Positions 1-10,335 of a DNA stretch of 26,809 nt are shown here, in pieces. Position numbers and translations under genes: made by a program. Location of the stretch: assembly GCA_036939355.1 (NCBI GenBank), contig JALLAP010000180.1:1-26809 (forward strand), given 5' to 3'. Under the pieces are notes generated by a model. It worked only from the letters and a program-made list of their open reading frames with translations, searched no databases and was not told the DNA's origin. Positions within the stretch are counted from its first letter, which is position 1. Each line of letters opens with the position of its first letter. The DNA is from Thalassiosira profunda (lineage: Eukaryota; Bacillariophyta; Thalassiosirophyceae; Thalassiosirales; Thalassiosiraceae).

Positions 1-3000
1 AACGAGGCATCATCGTCCACTCGACCCACTCGTCGACCGTCGAGGCGAACGTGCTTTACGATGTAAGAGGTGCTGGTATCTACATTGAAGATGGCAACGA
101 GATGTTTAATGACGTCAAGTACAACGTTGTCATTTGTCCATTCGCCTTCTACGATGGCGCATTGCACGGTTGCACTGTCCCCGGCACGAGCGGACGCATC
201 GCCGACACCTCGGACAACCAATCAGGAATCTTCAGTCGCTCCGCTACGAACTCGCTCACTGGCAACCGCGTCTCGAATGCCTTCAACGGAATGCTGCTCA
301 AGGCTGGGAGCATTGGCAGAGGAGAGAGCTACGACAAGGTCTGCGAGTCGGCCGCCAGGCTTGGGCGGTACGAGGGGAACACATTTCACGGTAAGGGCAA
401 TTCCATCGTGCGTGCTTTCGACTGTGCATCATCTGATGCTCAACTTCTGCTCGTTTGCGCTGCAAAACCCAGGCAATGGAAGGTTTGGAACGTACGCATT
501 GGGTGAGCATCATTCCTTTCTTCTCGACTCTTATTGCTGTTGCAGGTTTCTCATGGCTGTATGATTCCCTTCTTAACACTCCAGGCTTCAACTATCCTAA
601 GGCTACCGATCAGTCCATCTTGACCAATGGACACATGATCGACAAACAGCTTTGCAAGGGATTCGATAGTCAGGGTTACGATACGGGCTTGCCTGGGTCC
701 TTTGTCAACGGTGTTGACTACAACAACGCTTTTGTTGGCCACTATGAAGTAAGTACGGCGTCTGTGTCTGTCCAATCTTCGTGACACTGATACCTAATAA
801 CACATCTCCGCTCGACAGGCCGGCGACATCCAGCACAACGGCCACTTCAGTTACGAGAACAACAACTTGCTTTATTGGAAAGAGACCAAGGCCTTCCAGA
901 ACGGGTGCTCTGCTCATCTCGCCGGAGCGACGTATGCGAGAGGGAACGTGGCTCTGCCCGATCAAACAACGTTCCTTATCGAGAATACTGAGTTTGGCCC
1001 CGGCACATCTGTCGAAGCCAACCACCATTGTAACGTGGGGTCGACCGGTGTGCTTTGCTTCCCGACGTACATGCTTCACAACGTCCAGTGGAAGAACGCG
1101 GACACAGGAATGAAGTGGATTTGGTTTCAATGGCAACGGCTTCAGCAACACTCGAACCAAAATCAATTCGGAGGTGTATTTACGCTATCCCCTCCCGATG
1201 CCCAGGCTGTCATGGCGGGTGGCGCGCTCGAGCATTCCATCTTTCCTCCGGGCTTTGTGTCTCTCGTGTCATCCGAGTTCACCTATCTCCTCTCCCTGCC
1301 GGGCGAGCCGTGTATCCTGAGTACAGACTATGGACAGCTATACGATGGCGGGATCCTGTGCAAGGTGCCCTTGCGAGCGCTGAAGATCTATTCGAGGGGT
1401 CAGTTTCCAGGCAGCGCTCCGGACCTTGTCGTTGAGATTTGGTTCAACAGGAGCCAAGAGGGTCCTCCGGATCGCACACAGTCGATCGGCTTTCATCAGA
1501 CAGGCGCTTCTGGTCCAAAGCAAGGGTATGCTCTCCCTGTCATCCCGTCCGCTGAGCATCATTACCGTCTTTCGCTTGCATCTAGAAGTGGAGACATCCC
1601 ATCCGACTGGGTTGTGGAGTTTTCAGACGCCATTGTTGGTGAGTGCGTCGTCTGTATTCTTCAGACTATTCCTTGCATTTCATTGCCGTCACTCAATTTG
1701 ACGCTCATACCTCTCCAACCAGGCAATCGCTTTTCGATCGAGTACATGAATCTTTCCTTGAACGGTCGGCTTTGTGGACAGGAAGGTCGCGTGAGCAGCC
1801 AGCACGACAGGCGATTCATCTGGAGCGGGGACATACTTTTGGATGACGATGCCTGGGGCAACACTGGAGCGTGCGCAGATTCCAATCCTCCCAACTTCCC
1901 CACAGTTGATTGCAGTGCGATTGATGATGGTCTATTGCCCGCAACCGAGTGCCCTGAACTGTATGGCAACGCTTGCGATGACGCAACCTCGTATTGCGAC
2001 TGTGGCTCGGCCACGTGCGAGTTCAAGCCGGGCTTCGCTGAAACGGCAGACTTGTGTGGGGCTGCACAATGTGGAGAGCACGGATCTTGTGCAGCGACGT
2101 ATCTGGGCGGCGAGCTGCCAGTGTCATATCGTGCGTGCATTTGCCGGGACGGCTTTACGGGGACGTTTTGCGAGCAGCCGCCTTCGGCAGTGACTTACTG
2201 CGGCTGTGAAACTTGTAGCGAAGCTGTCTGGAATGCTCCGGCTACCGACAGCTCGGGCAGTTTCAGTTGTGGAAGTCGAATCACGTGGCTTCTGGGCAAC
2301 GGATATGACGAGGCAGGAGCCTGCGACAAAGTGGCCGCAGAGTTTCCTGGTCTTTGCACCTGCGATTTCGATTGTGCAGCACCAGTTAAACCAAGCTCCA
2401 CGCCCTCGAAGAAGCCTACAGCGTTGCCCAGTGTGACGCCGTCCCAGAGACCAACGCAGGAGGTGAGACGAGCAATTGATGGACGTGTCATGTTTGGTTC
2501 TTTTCTGACGAGATGTTCTCTCTTATGCATGCAGCCATCTCCTCTGCAGCCGAGTCGCTATTGCGATTGCCAAATATGTACGGAAGCTGTCTGGAACGCT
2601 CCGGCCACTGACAGCTCAGGCACATATTCCTGTGGGGGCCGAATAATGTGGCTTCAGAATAGTCAAGGTTTGAACGAGCCCGATGCTTGCGAGAAGGTGA
2701 CTGCAGAATTTCCCGATATCTGCACCTGTGATTTCAGTTGTGCAACACAAAGACCCAGCCACATGCCTTCGGAACGTCCGACCGCATCGCCAAGTGCGTC
2801 ACCCTCCGCGAAGCCGACAAACCAACCCACAAAGCCGGTGAGTGGACTCAGACCGTATAACGAGCTGCAAGATTGTCCACCTCGCTGACTTGCGTTCTTT
2901 TTGTGCTCTTCCATAGCCAACCCTTGCTCCAACACGATCGCCCTCCGAATCGCCCTCGCAATCGCCCTCGCAACGCCCCACTGCTCTGCCAACTGGTCAG

Positions 3001-4596
3001 CCTTCGCCATCTCCCAGCAGCAGCCCAGTATCGCCTGCACCACCTTCCAAGTTGCCAACGCCACTGCCAACCCAGCCACAGTCTGCCTATTGTGGATGCT
3101 CATCGTGCACAGATGCTGTGTGGAACTCGCCAGTGACTGATGGAGCGGGCTCGTTCACGTGTGGTCAACGCATAACCTACTTGCAAACAGACTTGGGGAT
3201 GTCGGAGTACGACTCTTGCAAGCAAGTTGGTGAAGAGTTTCCACCGGGCCTGTGTGGACCAACGTGCTCTTCGTGCAACCCTCAGCTTTGCAACGCGCCC
3301 AGACTCGAAGATCCGGACCCTTCCAAGCTCGTTTGGAGCGACGAATTCGACGTGGACGGCGCCCCAGACCCAACCAAGTGGACATACGATCTTGGAGATG
3401 GCTGCAGCATTGGCCTCTGCAACTGGGGCAACGGTGAGGTTGCTTATTATACGATCTCGGCTCAGAATGTCGTGGTTACGAACGGAGTTCTCAAGATTAC
3501 AGCGAAGAAAGAGAGCGGGTTCTCCTTGCCTTATACCTCGGCTCGCCTCGTGACGCGAGGACTCGCCACTTTCAAGTACGGCCGAGTCCAATTTCGCGCC
3601 AGTCTCGCTAATTGCCAGGCGATAGGCACGTGGCCAGCGCTTTGGATGCTCCCGGAGGAGAAGGTCTACGGTGGCTGGCCCAACTCTGGCGAGATTGATG
3701 TGAGTTGCTTCCTCTCGTTTAGTTGATCTCTGCCTTTTCAGAACGCTCATGTGTTCTTTCTCGCGCAGGTGATGGAGGCTGTCGGCCACGAAGAAGGCCG
3801 ATTCTTTGGCACAGTCCACACAACCAACTTCAACGGGATGATTGGGACACAAAAGGGCAGCAGCATCTCTGCGTGCAAAGGCGATTGGCACATATTCGAG
3901 GTCGATTGGAAGGAAGATCGCATTCAGTTTGCTGTCGACGGCGAAATCTACTTCGAGTATCTCAGAGAATCTGCTGTCGATTGGCCGTTCGACCAAGACT
4001 TCCATCTCATCACGAACGTTGCGGTCGGCGGTGCTTGGGGAGGGGCGCAAGGAATAGACACGGCAGCTTTTGAGGGAGAGGGCCAATCGCTGGAAGTGGA
4101 CTGGGTGAGGGTGTATTCTGATGCGCCGCAGCCGTCTGCTCCCTGTGGCTGCGAGGCGTGCTCGTTGGATGCAATGGCTACCGACGGCTCGGGGACGTTT
4201 ACCTGTGGAGACAGGGTCGATTGGCTTCGGAGCCAAGGCTATGACGAGGCGGGAGCTTGTGCAAAAGTGGCCTCGGAATTTTCGGGCGTCTGCGATTGCG
4301 ATTGTGCTGTGGCAACACCGGCTCCAACACCGCCGCCAATTACTCCGCCCACAAACGAGCCAACCGCATCGCTCATTGTGACGTACTGCGGTTGCGCTTC
4401 CTGCACTCAACAAATCTGGGACACGATGGCCACAGATGCCGGTGGGAGCTACAGCTGCGGCGGCAGAATCAATTGGCTACAGAACGCGCAAGGATACAAT
4501 GAGCCCGACGCATGCGAGAAAGTTGGCCTCGAGTTTCCGGACATCTGCCCATGCAATCCTACTCTGTGCAACTCCTCGCCCAACGTGTTCGGTTGA
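1..4596 (+). CDS. Secreted mosaic protein: beta-helix region, EGF-like domain, five Cys-rich modules and a GH16 endo-beta-1,3-glucanase domain (5' partial)
   Basis: The gene enters from the left; the first full codon is at base 3. Exons by GT-AG rule and frame: 1-390, 473-502, 546-748, 819-1638, 1723-2462, 2535-2837, 2917-3699, 3769-4596 (TGA). The first ~1.1 kb encodes repeated strand-turn sequence (VEANVLYDVRGAGIYIEDGN, EANHHCNVGSTGVLC) that recalls the parallel beta-helix of G8/CEMIP-like proteins; this is the less certain part. An EGF-like domain follows (about 2049-2178), then Cys-rich modules joined by Ser/Pro/Thr linkers. The GH16 domain (about 3325-4120) starts KLVWSDEFD and carries the catalytic motif GEIDVMEAVG, with nucleophile and acid/base Glu at both ends of E-I-D-V-M-E; the extra Met residue marks the laminarinase-like branch. 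Two more Cys-rich modules close the protein. Likely role, inferred: extracellular or vacuolar cleavage or remodelling of beta-1,3-glucan such as chrysolaminarin. The signal peptide would lie outside the window. Confidence 0.85.
2196..4569 (+). repeat. Five copies of a ~55-65-residue Cys-rich module flanking the GH16 domain
   Basis: The copies lie at 2196-2375, 2559-2741, 3088-3291, 4144-4305 and 4384-4569. The pattern is Y-C-x-C-x2-C, then usually a Trp and ATD-x2-G, then C-G-x-R-I/V, a W/Y-L pair, a Gly/Glu stretch, A/S-C-x-K/Q-V, E-F, and a final run of C-x-C or C-x2-C. Copies 1 and 2 share the phrase EAVWNAPATDSSG. Copy 4 lacks the Trp-containing stretch after the third Cys. The even Cys spacing suggests a disulfide-held module. 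By position beside a glucanase it may bind carbohydrate, but this is inference. Confidence 0.85.
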
Positions 4597-4613
4597 AAAG
4601 AGGCTGCGCGTAA

Positions 4614-4665
4614 CTCAGATAGCCCTTTGCCATTGGCATGAGAGGCAAAGCTAAAGAAATCTGAG
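4614..4665 (+). terminator. Nested inverted repeat just after the GH16 gene stop codon
   Basis: Outer arms CTCAGAT (4614-4620) and ATCTGAG (4659-4665) enclose inner arms CTTTGCC (4625-4631) and GGCAAAG (4644-4650). All arms are perfect 7-mers. The structure begins 18 bases after the stop, so it lies in the 3' UTR and could act in 3' end formation or RNA stability; the role is inferred. Confidence 0.45.
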
Positions 4666-4833
4666 CTTCCCCCGCTTTGACATTAGCAGAGAGACCTTGA
4701 GACTTGAGCTTGAGCTTGGGCAAAGCCCACTTTCACTTCCCCCCTTGACGTACGTACTATGTAATATTACCTCGTACTTTCGCTCCCCCCTCCCCCCTCG
4801 CTCCTCTGCCTCCTCCGTCGCCACTGCACCGCG

Positions 4834-7301
4834 ATGGCGGCGACTGCCCCTGAGAGCCCTCCCTCTGGCTCTGGGTCAAGCGATGAGTCCTCTAACGATG
4901 CCACCGACGGTAATAGTCACAATGGGCTGTCGGAAACGCAGGTGGAACAACGCCGCGTGTTGGCAGTGGAGAGTTATGACGAGCGCTGCTCGTTCACGAA
5001 ACAGCTCAATTTGCGCCGACGGATCTACAACAACCTGACGGCGTTCCAAATGTATCCGCTGCAGGCGATGGCCGTGGAGAGCTACGACGAGCAGCTGCAA
5101 TGTTACGTTAATGATGGCAATAATGGCGGGTGTGGGAGCGACGAGGACTCGGACGACTCTGACAACACTGCGCCACGACGGGAGCAATCGACTTTGTCTG
5201 CAGAGGAGGGCAAGATGCGCAGACAATTTCGACGCGAGTTCTTGCGGGAGAGATCGATGCGGGTGTTTCCTGCATGTGATGTGAGTAGGGTACCAGCGCT
5301 GGTGGTAGGGGAGCATGAGAAAAATGAGGGACAGGAAAAGGGTGACAACACATCAGATGCAGTCGAGCGGGGGGAGTCTGTCGAAGACAGAGGGGGTGCA
5401 AATGCAAAGCCGGAGGAATGCCATCAAGACGATGCTGCAGCAAATCCTGCAAAACATTCACCCGCCATTGCCGATGGGCACGAATTCTTGCCAACGCTCT
5501 GGTCGATGGAACCAAGGATCTTTGCAATGGAAACGGCCATCAAGGGGAAACGACGGTACATCAGTGCTCATTTGGGAAGATTCATGGATCACTATTGGAG
5601 GGAGTGCACAGTCCACAATCGACACTATTACGAGCTGATTAAGGAAGGCAGTCCATGTCGACTGTATTTCGGTGAGTGTGCATAGGTACATCTTTGAAAT
5701 ACATCCCTTGAGCAACCATCTTCTCATGCACACTTGCAAATGCGCCTGAAGATCTGGAATTCAACAAACATGCCAACCCGAACCTCACTCCCACCGTGAC
5801 GGAAGCTATGCTCGATGAGCTGTTCGCTGAGCTTAATCGTCAATTTCAGTTGATGTACGACATTTCCATCGATCGCACCATGCTGGTGGATCTCGACTCA
5901 TCTACCCCAAAGAAGTTCTCTCGGCATTGGATACTGCATCTGCCTAACGGGGAGCTTTTCTCTGACGCACGGGAGGCTGGGATATTCGTGAAAGGATTCG
6001 TGGCGCGGTTGGAAGAGGAGAAGGATTCTGGCACGTTGCAGTCGAGGGGGCACGAATTGCTTGCCGACAACTTGTTTGTGAGTGCAGAAGGCTCGGAGGA
6101 AGACGACCCAAAGCTCACGAGGTTTATTGATTTGGGCGTGTACACCCGGAACCGCATATTCAGGTTGCTGGGTAGCACGAAGTTTGGAAAGCCACCGGCT
6201 GCAGCTCTGCGGATTGCCGAGGCAAACCAGTTTCCTTTCGGTGGATTCGACAACACCAACTTTTACTTGCCTGGAATGAGCAATGTCACGGCTGTGCAAT
6301 TGGATATCAACACGGCTGCTGGCACTGTCGATCGGGAGGGCGATTTTGAGAGCTTTTGCAATTCGCTGAGCTTCGAGGACCACGCCGCAGCATTGGCTGC
6401 AACCCTAGTTGTGCCTGCCAATGCGAGCAAAATGAACTACCCACTTCTCTCTGACCCGAGCGATCTTCTGAGTGCGGAACAAAGGCAACAACTCATGGGT
6501 CTGAGGGTGGGAAGTGGAACTGGAGGTGGTGGAATATCGTCATTTCCGAGGGCAACACCATCATACGGAAAGTCTCCCTTCCCGGAATTGGAAGGCTTCG
6601 TTGTGAATACTCTAGGGAAGAGAGGAGGCGGTGTCGGGGTGATCAGCACCTGGTCGCTCGGCACGCAACAGCCCCTGCCACAGACGATATGTTTCAACAT
6701 GAAGGAAAATAGATATTGCGAGAAGATCGGGAGAGCTCACAAGAGCAATAACGTCATGTGGAACGTGCACCTCATCGATCGAGTCTGCTGGCAGGCTTGT
6801 CACGACCCCGAGTGCAGGGGCTTTCGCGGCGAATCGATCGATTTGCCTGAGGAGTGCAACTTGGAGATTGACGAATTCTTTCTTGACTTTGAGCTTTCCT
6901 CTCTGAATGTGAAAGCAATACTCGACGACAAGGAGAATGGCGAGAGAGAGTTTGATGATCCAGCCTTGGAGGCTGCGCTGCAAGAGCTCGATCTATCAAG
7001 AGTTGCAAAAGAGAAGGAGGCCGAGGCGGCCCTGGATGATGAGCTAGCGAATATCAACCTCGATGACATTGTGCGGAGCTGCCGCGAAAAGAAGCCGCCT
7101 GCTGTCCCTCTTTCCGACGCGAATAATCGAAACGAAGATGCACCAAACCGCTCCGATCCGTCTGCGAACGAGGAAAGTGAATGCGTTGCTGTGCAGAATA
7201 CGGCGGCGGTGTCCTCAGATCCCCTGAAAAATGGCAATGGTCTGGATTCAGAGCTGCTCGAGCTCGCATCTGCGCTATCTCTGAATGCAAAGACTAGCTG
7301 A
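4834..7301 (+). CDS. PRIMPOL: PrimPol-like primase-polymerase (archaeo-eukaryotic primase superfamily)
   Basis: The exons are 4834-5671 and 5752-7301, giving about 795 residues; the intron 5672-5751 splits the codon of the first catalytic Asp. The joined core shows the PrimPol signatures: CRLYF followed by D-L-E-F-N (D280, E282, metal ligands), DLDSSTPKKFSRH (S336, H338) and FIDLGVYTRNR (third metal ligand about D406). A UL52-type zinc site follows as C602-x6-H609-x19-C629-x4-C634, the same spacing as in human PrimPol. In that family the enzyme re-primes DNA synthesis past lesions in nucleus and mitochondria. The first ~200 residues are acidic, low in complexity and longer than in the human protein; they contain the phrase AVESYDE twice. 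The C-terminal tail is acidic (LDDELANINLDDIV), where the family's RPA-binding motifs lie. The ATG at 4834 follows a long pyrimidine tract (about 4781-4830) and is the first ATG in frame. Confidence 0.93.
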
Positions 7302-7326
7302 ATGATTCGGTAGCTGAATGATTCCA
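7295..7326 (+). repeat. 16-bp tandem duplication over the PrimPol stop codon
   Basis: TAGCTGAATGATTC occurs at 7295-7308 and again at 7311-7324, a unit of 16 bases. The TGA stop (7299-7301) lies in the first copy. This is probably a simple tandem duplication. Confidence 0.8.
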
Positions 7327-7388
7327 TCGGGGCAGACTTGCCGGCTGGTGTGCCAACCAAAGGAGACGAAGAGGCCTCACCTCTCCTG

Positions 7389-7411
7389 CGTACGTACGTA
7401 GGTGCACCTAC
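7389..7411. promoter_or_regulatory. ACGTACGTA run and 14-bp palindrome upstream of chlD
   Basis: The run CGTACGTACGTA (7389-7400) passes into the perfect palindrome GTAGGTGCACCTAC (7398-7411), about 110 bases before the ChlD start. The same ACGTACGTA 9-mer lies at 4748-4756, about 80 bases before the PrimPol ATG. A factor-binding site is possible but not shown. Confidence 0.3.
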
Positions 7412-7523
7412 AGTACTCGGAGCGAGGAGCAGCTCGGCTCACAGACACGCTCGCAGTCGCAGAGGAGTTCTCATCCAGCCATCATACATAGATCCAGACG
7501 GCGAACAACACCCCCACCCACAA

Positions 7524-10301
7524 ATGAAGAACGAGCTGACTTCAATGAATCCGTCACCAATCTCCGTTGGCGCGCGATGTTCGCGTTGCGTTGGGGTTGC
7601 GTTGTTATTGGTCAGTGACGTCAATGGATTTGGAAGTGGGCGCCTTCGCTCGAAGACTCCTGCGATGGGAAGTGCGCAAGTGGCAGAGAATCGTCCTAGC
7701 ATCATGAAACCGGATGAGTTCATCAAGCAGGAGATTGAGAAACAGGGAACTGATTTGCTCCCATCGATGGTGGACATCAACTCCAGCGACGATGCACCGA
7801 CACCACCGTCGACAACCACCTTTGGCAAGAGGCGAGAACCACGGCCTTTTCCGCTCAGCATGGTGATCGATCAGGAGGAAATAAAGCGCGCCCTCCTTCT
7901 CGCGGCCGTTAACCCTCGATCTATTGGAGTGATCGTCAGCGGCGGAAGGGGCACTGGGAAATCCGTAATTGCTCGCTCGATGAAGAACATCGTACCGTCA
8001 CACATTCGTCGCGTGCAGGGGAGCGAATACAACATTGATCCCGGCGGGCAGGGCGGGATAGATACTCTTCTTTTAGAGCAGCTAAAAAGCGGCGACAAAT
8101 CACTGGATTCGATGGAGACGGAGTTGATCCCAACGCCCTTTGTGCAAATCCCGCTTGGCGTGATGGAGGACAGTCTCATTGGCACAGTCGACCTTGAGCG
8201 CAGCTTGGAGACGGGAGCAACTGTTTTCTGTCCAGGTCTCTTAGCCAAAGCGCACAGGGGAATCCTCTACGTCGACGAAATGTAAGCGATAGTGTTGATG
8301 CTTGGCTCTTGCGTCGTCCACAACAGGATGATTCATTTCACGCCGCTTGTCCTTCACCGTCCTTAGCAATCTTCTTGACGACGAGGCATCCGACATCCTG
8401 CTCAAAGTGCTCAGCGATGGCTGCGTCAGGGTGGAGCGCGAAGGCATCAGCGTCGAATACCCCTGCCGGCCGCTCATGATTGCAACGTACAATCCAGAAG
8501 AAGGAGAGGTGCGCGAGCACTTGTTGGATCGATTCGCCATTGCCCTGTCAGCGGATGCTCGGCAATTGACGGTGAAAGAACGAGTGCAAGGAGTGGACAA
8601 CTTCGTGGGATTTGCTGGCGGTGCCCAAGAACAAGACACAGAGGAAGCCGAGAAGAGACTTGCCCAGGCAGAAATGGACGAGCAGAATCTGCGAACGAGG
8701 GTGGAGGTGGCACGCATAAAGGCCAAGGGAGTGAAGATATCCTCTGAGCAGATCCGTTACCTCTGCGACGAGGCTACCAGAGGCGGCTGCGAAGGTAAGG
8801 CATTGCGGATTCTTTCTTTACATTGCTTGTTCGTCTATCACACCTCCTGCTTCTCACTGGTGTTTAGGCCAACGAGCGGAGATCTTTGCAACAGAAATTG
8901 CGAAGGCAAGTGCTGCACTTGATGGGCGGGAAGAAGTCAACGCGGACGACCTGCAATCTGCTGTACTACTGGCAATCTTGCCTCGCGCAACAATTTATCC
9001 TGGCGATTTGGCGAGTGATGAGACTACTCCTCCGGATTTCTCCATGCCACCGCCTCCGCCTTCAACTACGCAGCCGTCTCCCATCATGGAGCCGCCACCG
9101 ACTGAGGATATGCACAGAGAAGAGCAAGATGATGCCGAGGAAGAGCAAGAAGAGGAGGAGGAGACATCTGCAGAAATGGAAGAGGACGCCGAAGACGAAA
9201 AGGAAGATCAACCTGACGAGCCCTTGGCAATACCTGAGGAGTTCCTCTTCGGCGTGGAGAGCGTAAAAGTGGATCCGAAGCTGCTGACCTTCTCGAAATG
9301 GACCCGGCGAGGCAAAGGCGGACGGAGAGCCAAGATATTCTCTTTACTTCGTGGGCGCTTTGTCAAAGCCATCTTTCCCAAGGGCGGCCGGAGAGCAAAG
9401 CTTGCAGTTGGTAAGCCATTTATCTTGTTGGATGCCAGCGAAACGCACGGTCCTAACCTCTGCTGCTCGAACAGGAGCCACCTTGCGAGCGGCCGCACCG
9501 CACCAGTTGTCTCGTCGGAGGCATGCAGCTGGAACTCGCAATGAAGGGCGTCCCGTGCTCATACAAAAGGACGACTTCCGAATCAAGCGCATGTCTAGAA
9601 AGGCTGGAACTCTGGTCATCTTCTTAGTCGACGCATCTGGATCGATGGCCCTCAATCGGATGAATGCTGCCAAGGGAGCTGCCATCGAACTTCTTGCAGA
9701 GGCTTACAAGAGCAGAGACAAGATCAGCTTGATTTCCTTTCATGGAGACAGAGCGGAGGTCCTCGTGCCGCCCACCAAGTCAATGGCATTGACAAAGAAC
9801 AGGCTGGAGGCAATGCCCTGTGGAGGCGGATCGCCGTTGGCACACGGTTTGATGCTGGCAGCTCAGGTGGGCTTGAATACGATGAAGGTACGCGTCCCTG
9901 ATTATGAACAGGCATCGGCTGTAGCACCCAATTATCTCACCTTATTTCAGGTCAAGCAAGATGTGGGGCGAGTTGTCGTCGTTTGTTGCACTGATGGACG
10001 CGCCAACATCCCGCTACAGCTGAGCGAGGAACACAAATGGACGTCCAGCACGGATCCTGACTCTAAAGAGGGCATGCCTAGCAGACAGTTTCTGAAACAG
10101 GAGGTGTTGGCGTGCGCCAGAAAGCTCGCGTCTTTGCCAGACTTTGACTTCGTCTGCATCGACACCGAAGATGCCTTTGTGGGCACAGGCATTGCCAAGG
10201 AAATGGCTACCGCGGCCGAAGGGAAGTACTTCCACCTCGACAAGACTGACTCTGTTTCCGTAGCGCACATCGCCAAACAGAACCTCGGGGAATCGGATTG
10301 A
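7524..10301 (+). CDS. chlD: Magnesium chelatase subunit D, plastid-targeted
   Basis: ChlD works with ChlI and ChlH in the plastid to insert Mg into protoporphyrin IX, the first committed step of chlorophyll synthesis. The exons are 7524-8281, 8367-8794, 8868-9410, 9475-9887 and 9951-10301, giving 830 residues. The N-terminus is hydrophobic (VGVALLLVSDVNGFG), fitting a signal plus transit peptide with Phe at the junction; translation could instead start at the Met at 7545. The AAA+ domain follows, with Walker A GGRGTGKS (residues 140-147) and Walker B ILYVDEI (exon 1/2 junction), continuing as NLLDDE. Next come a Pro-rich and then strongly acidic linker, and the von Willebrand A domain with MIDAS motif DASGS (from D629) and CTDGRAN. 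Splice sites were chosen because each restores family-typical sequence. The last intron (9888-9950) is 63 bases, in frame and stop-free. The Walker A is more canonical than the GRRGTAKS form I recall in plant and cyanobacterial ChlD. Confidence 0.95.
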
Positions 10302-10335
10302 GGTGGACTACCATTGATGGGCGCAATTTGTAGGC

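Noticed and set aside
3100..4413. 437-residue open frame on the minus strand opposite the GH16 domain
   Set aside because: The sense strand carries the GH16 catalytic motif and Cys-rich modules; this frame runs through the sense intron without meaning.
7338..7523. Longer ChlD N-terminus starting at a TTG
   Set aside because: There is no ATG in this part, and the presequence starts naturally at the ATG at 7524 or 7545.
9888..9950. Insert of 21 residues in ChlD read through the last intron
   Set aside because: It has GT-AG ends and interrupts the conserved A domain just before VGRVVVVC; removing it restores the family sequence. Three other introns are also multiples of three, about what chance would give.
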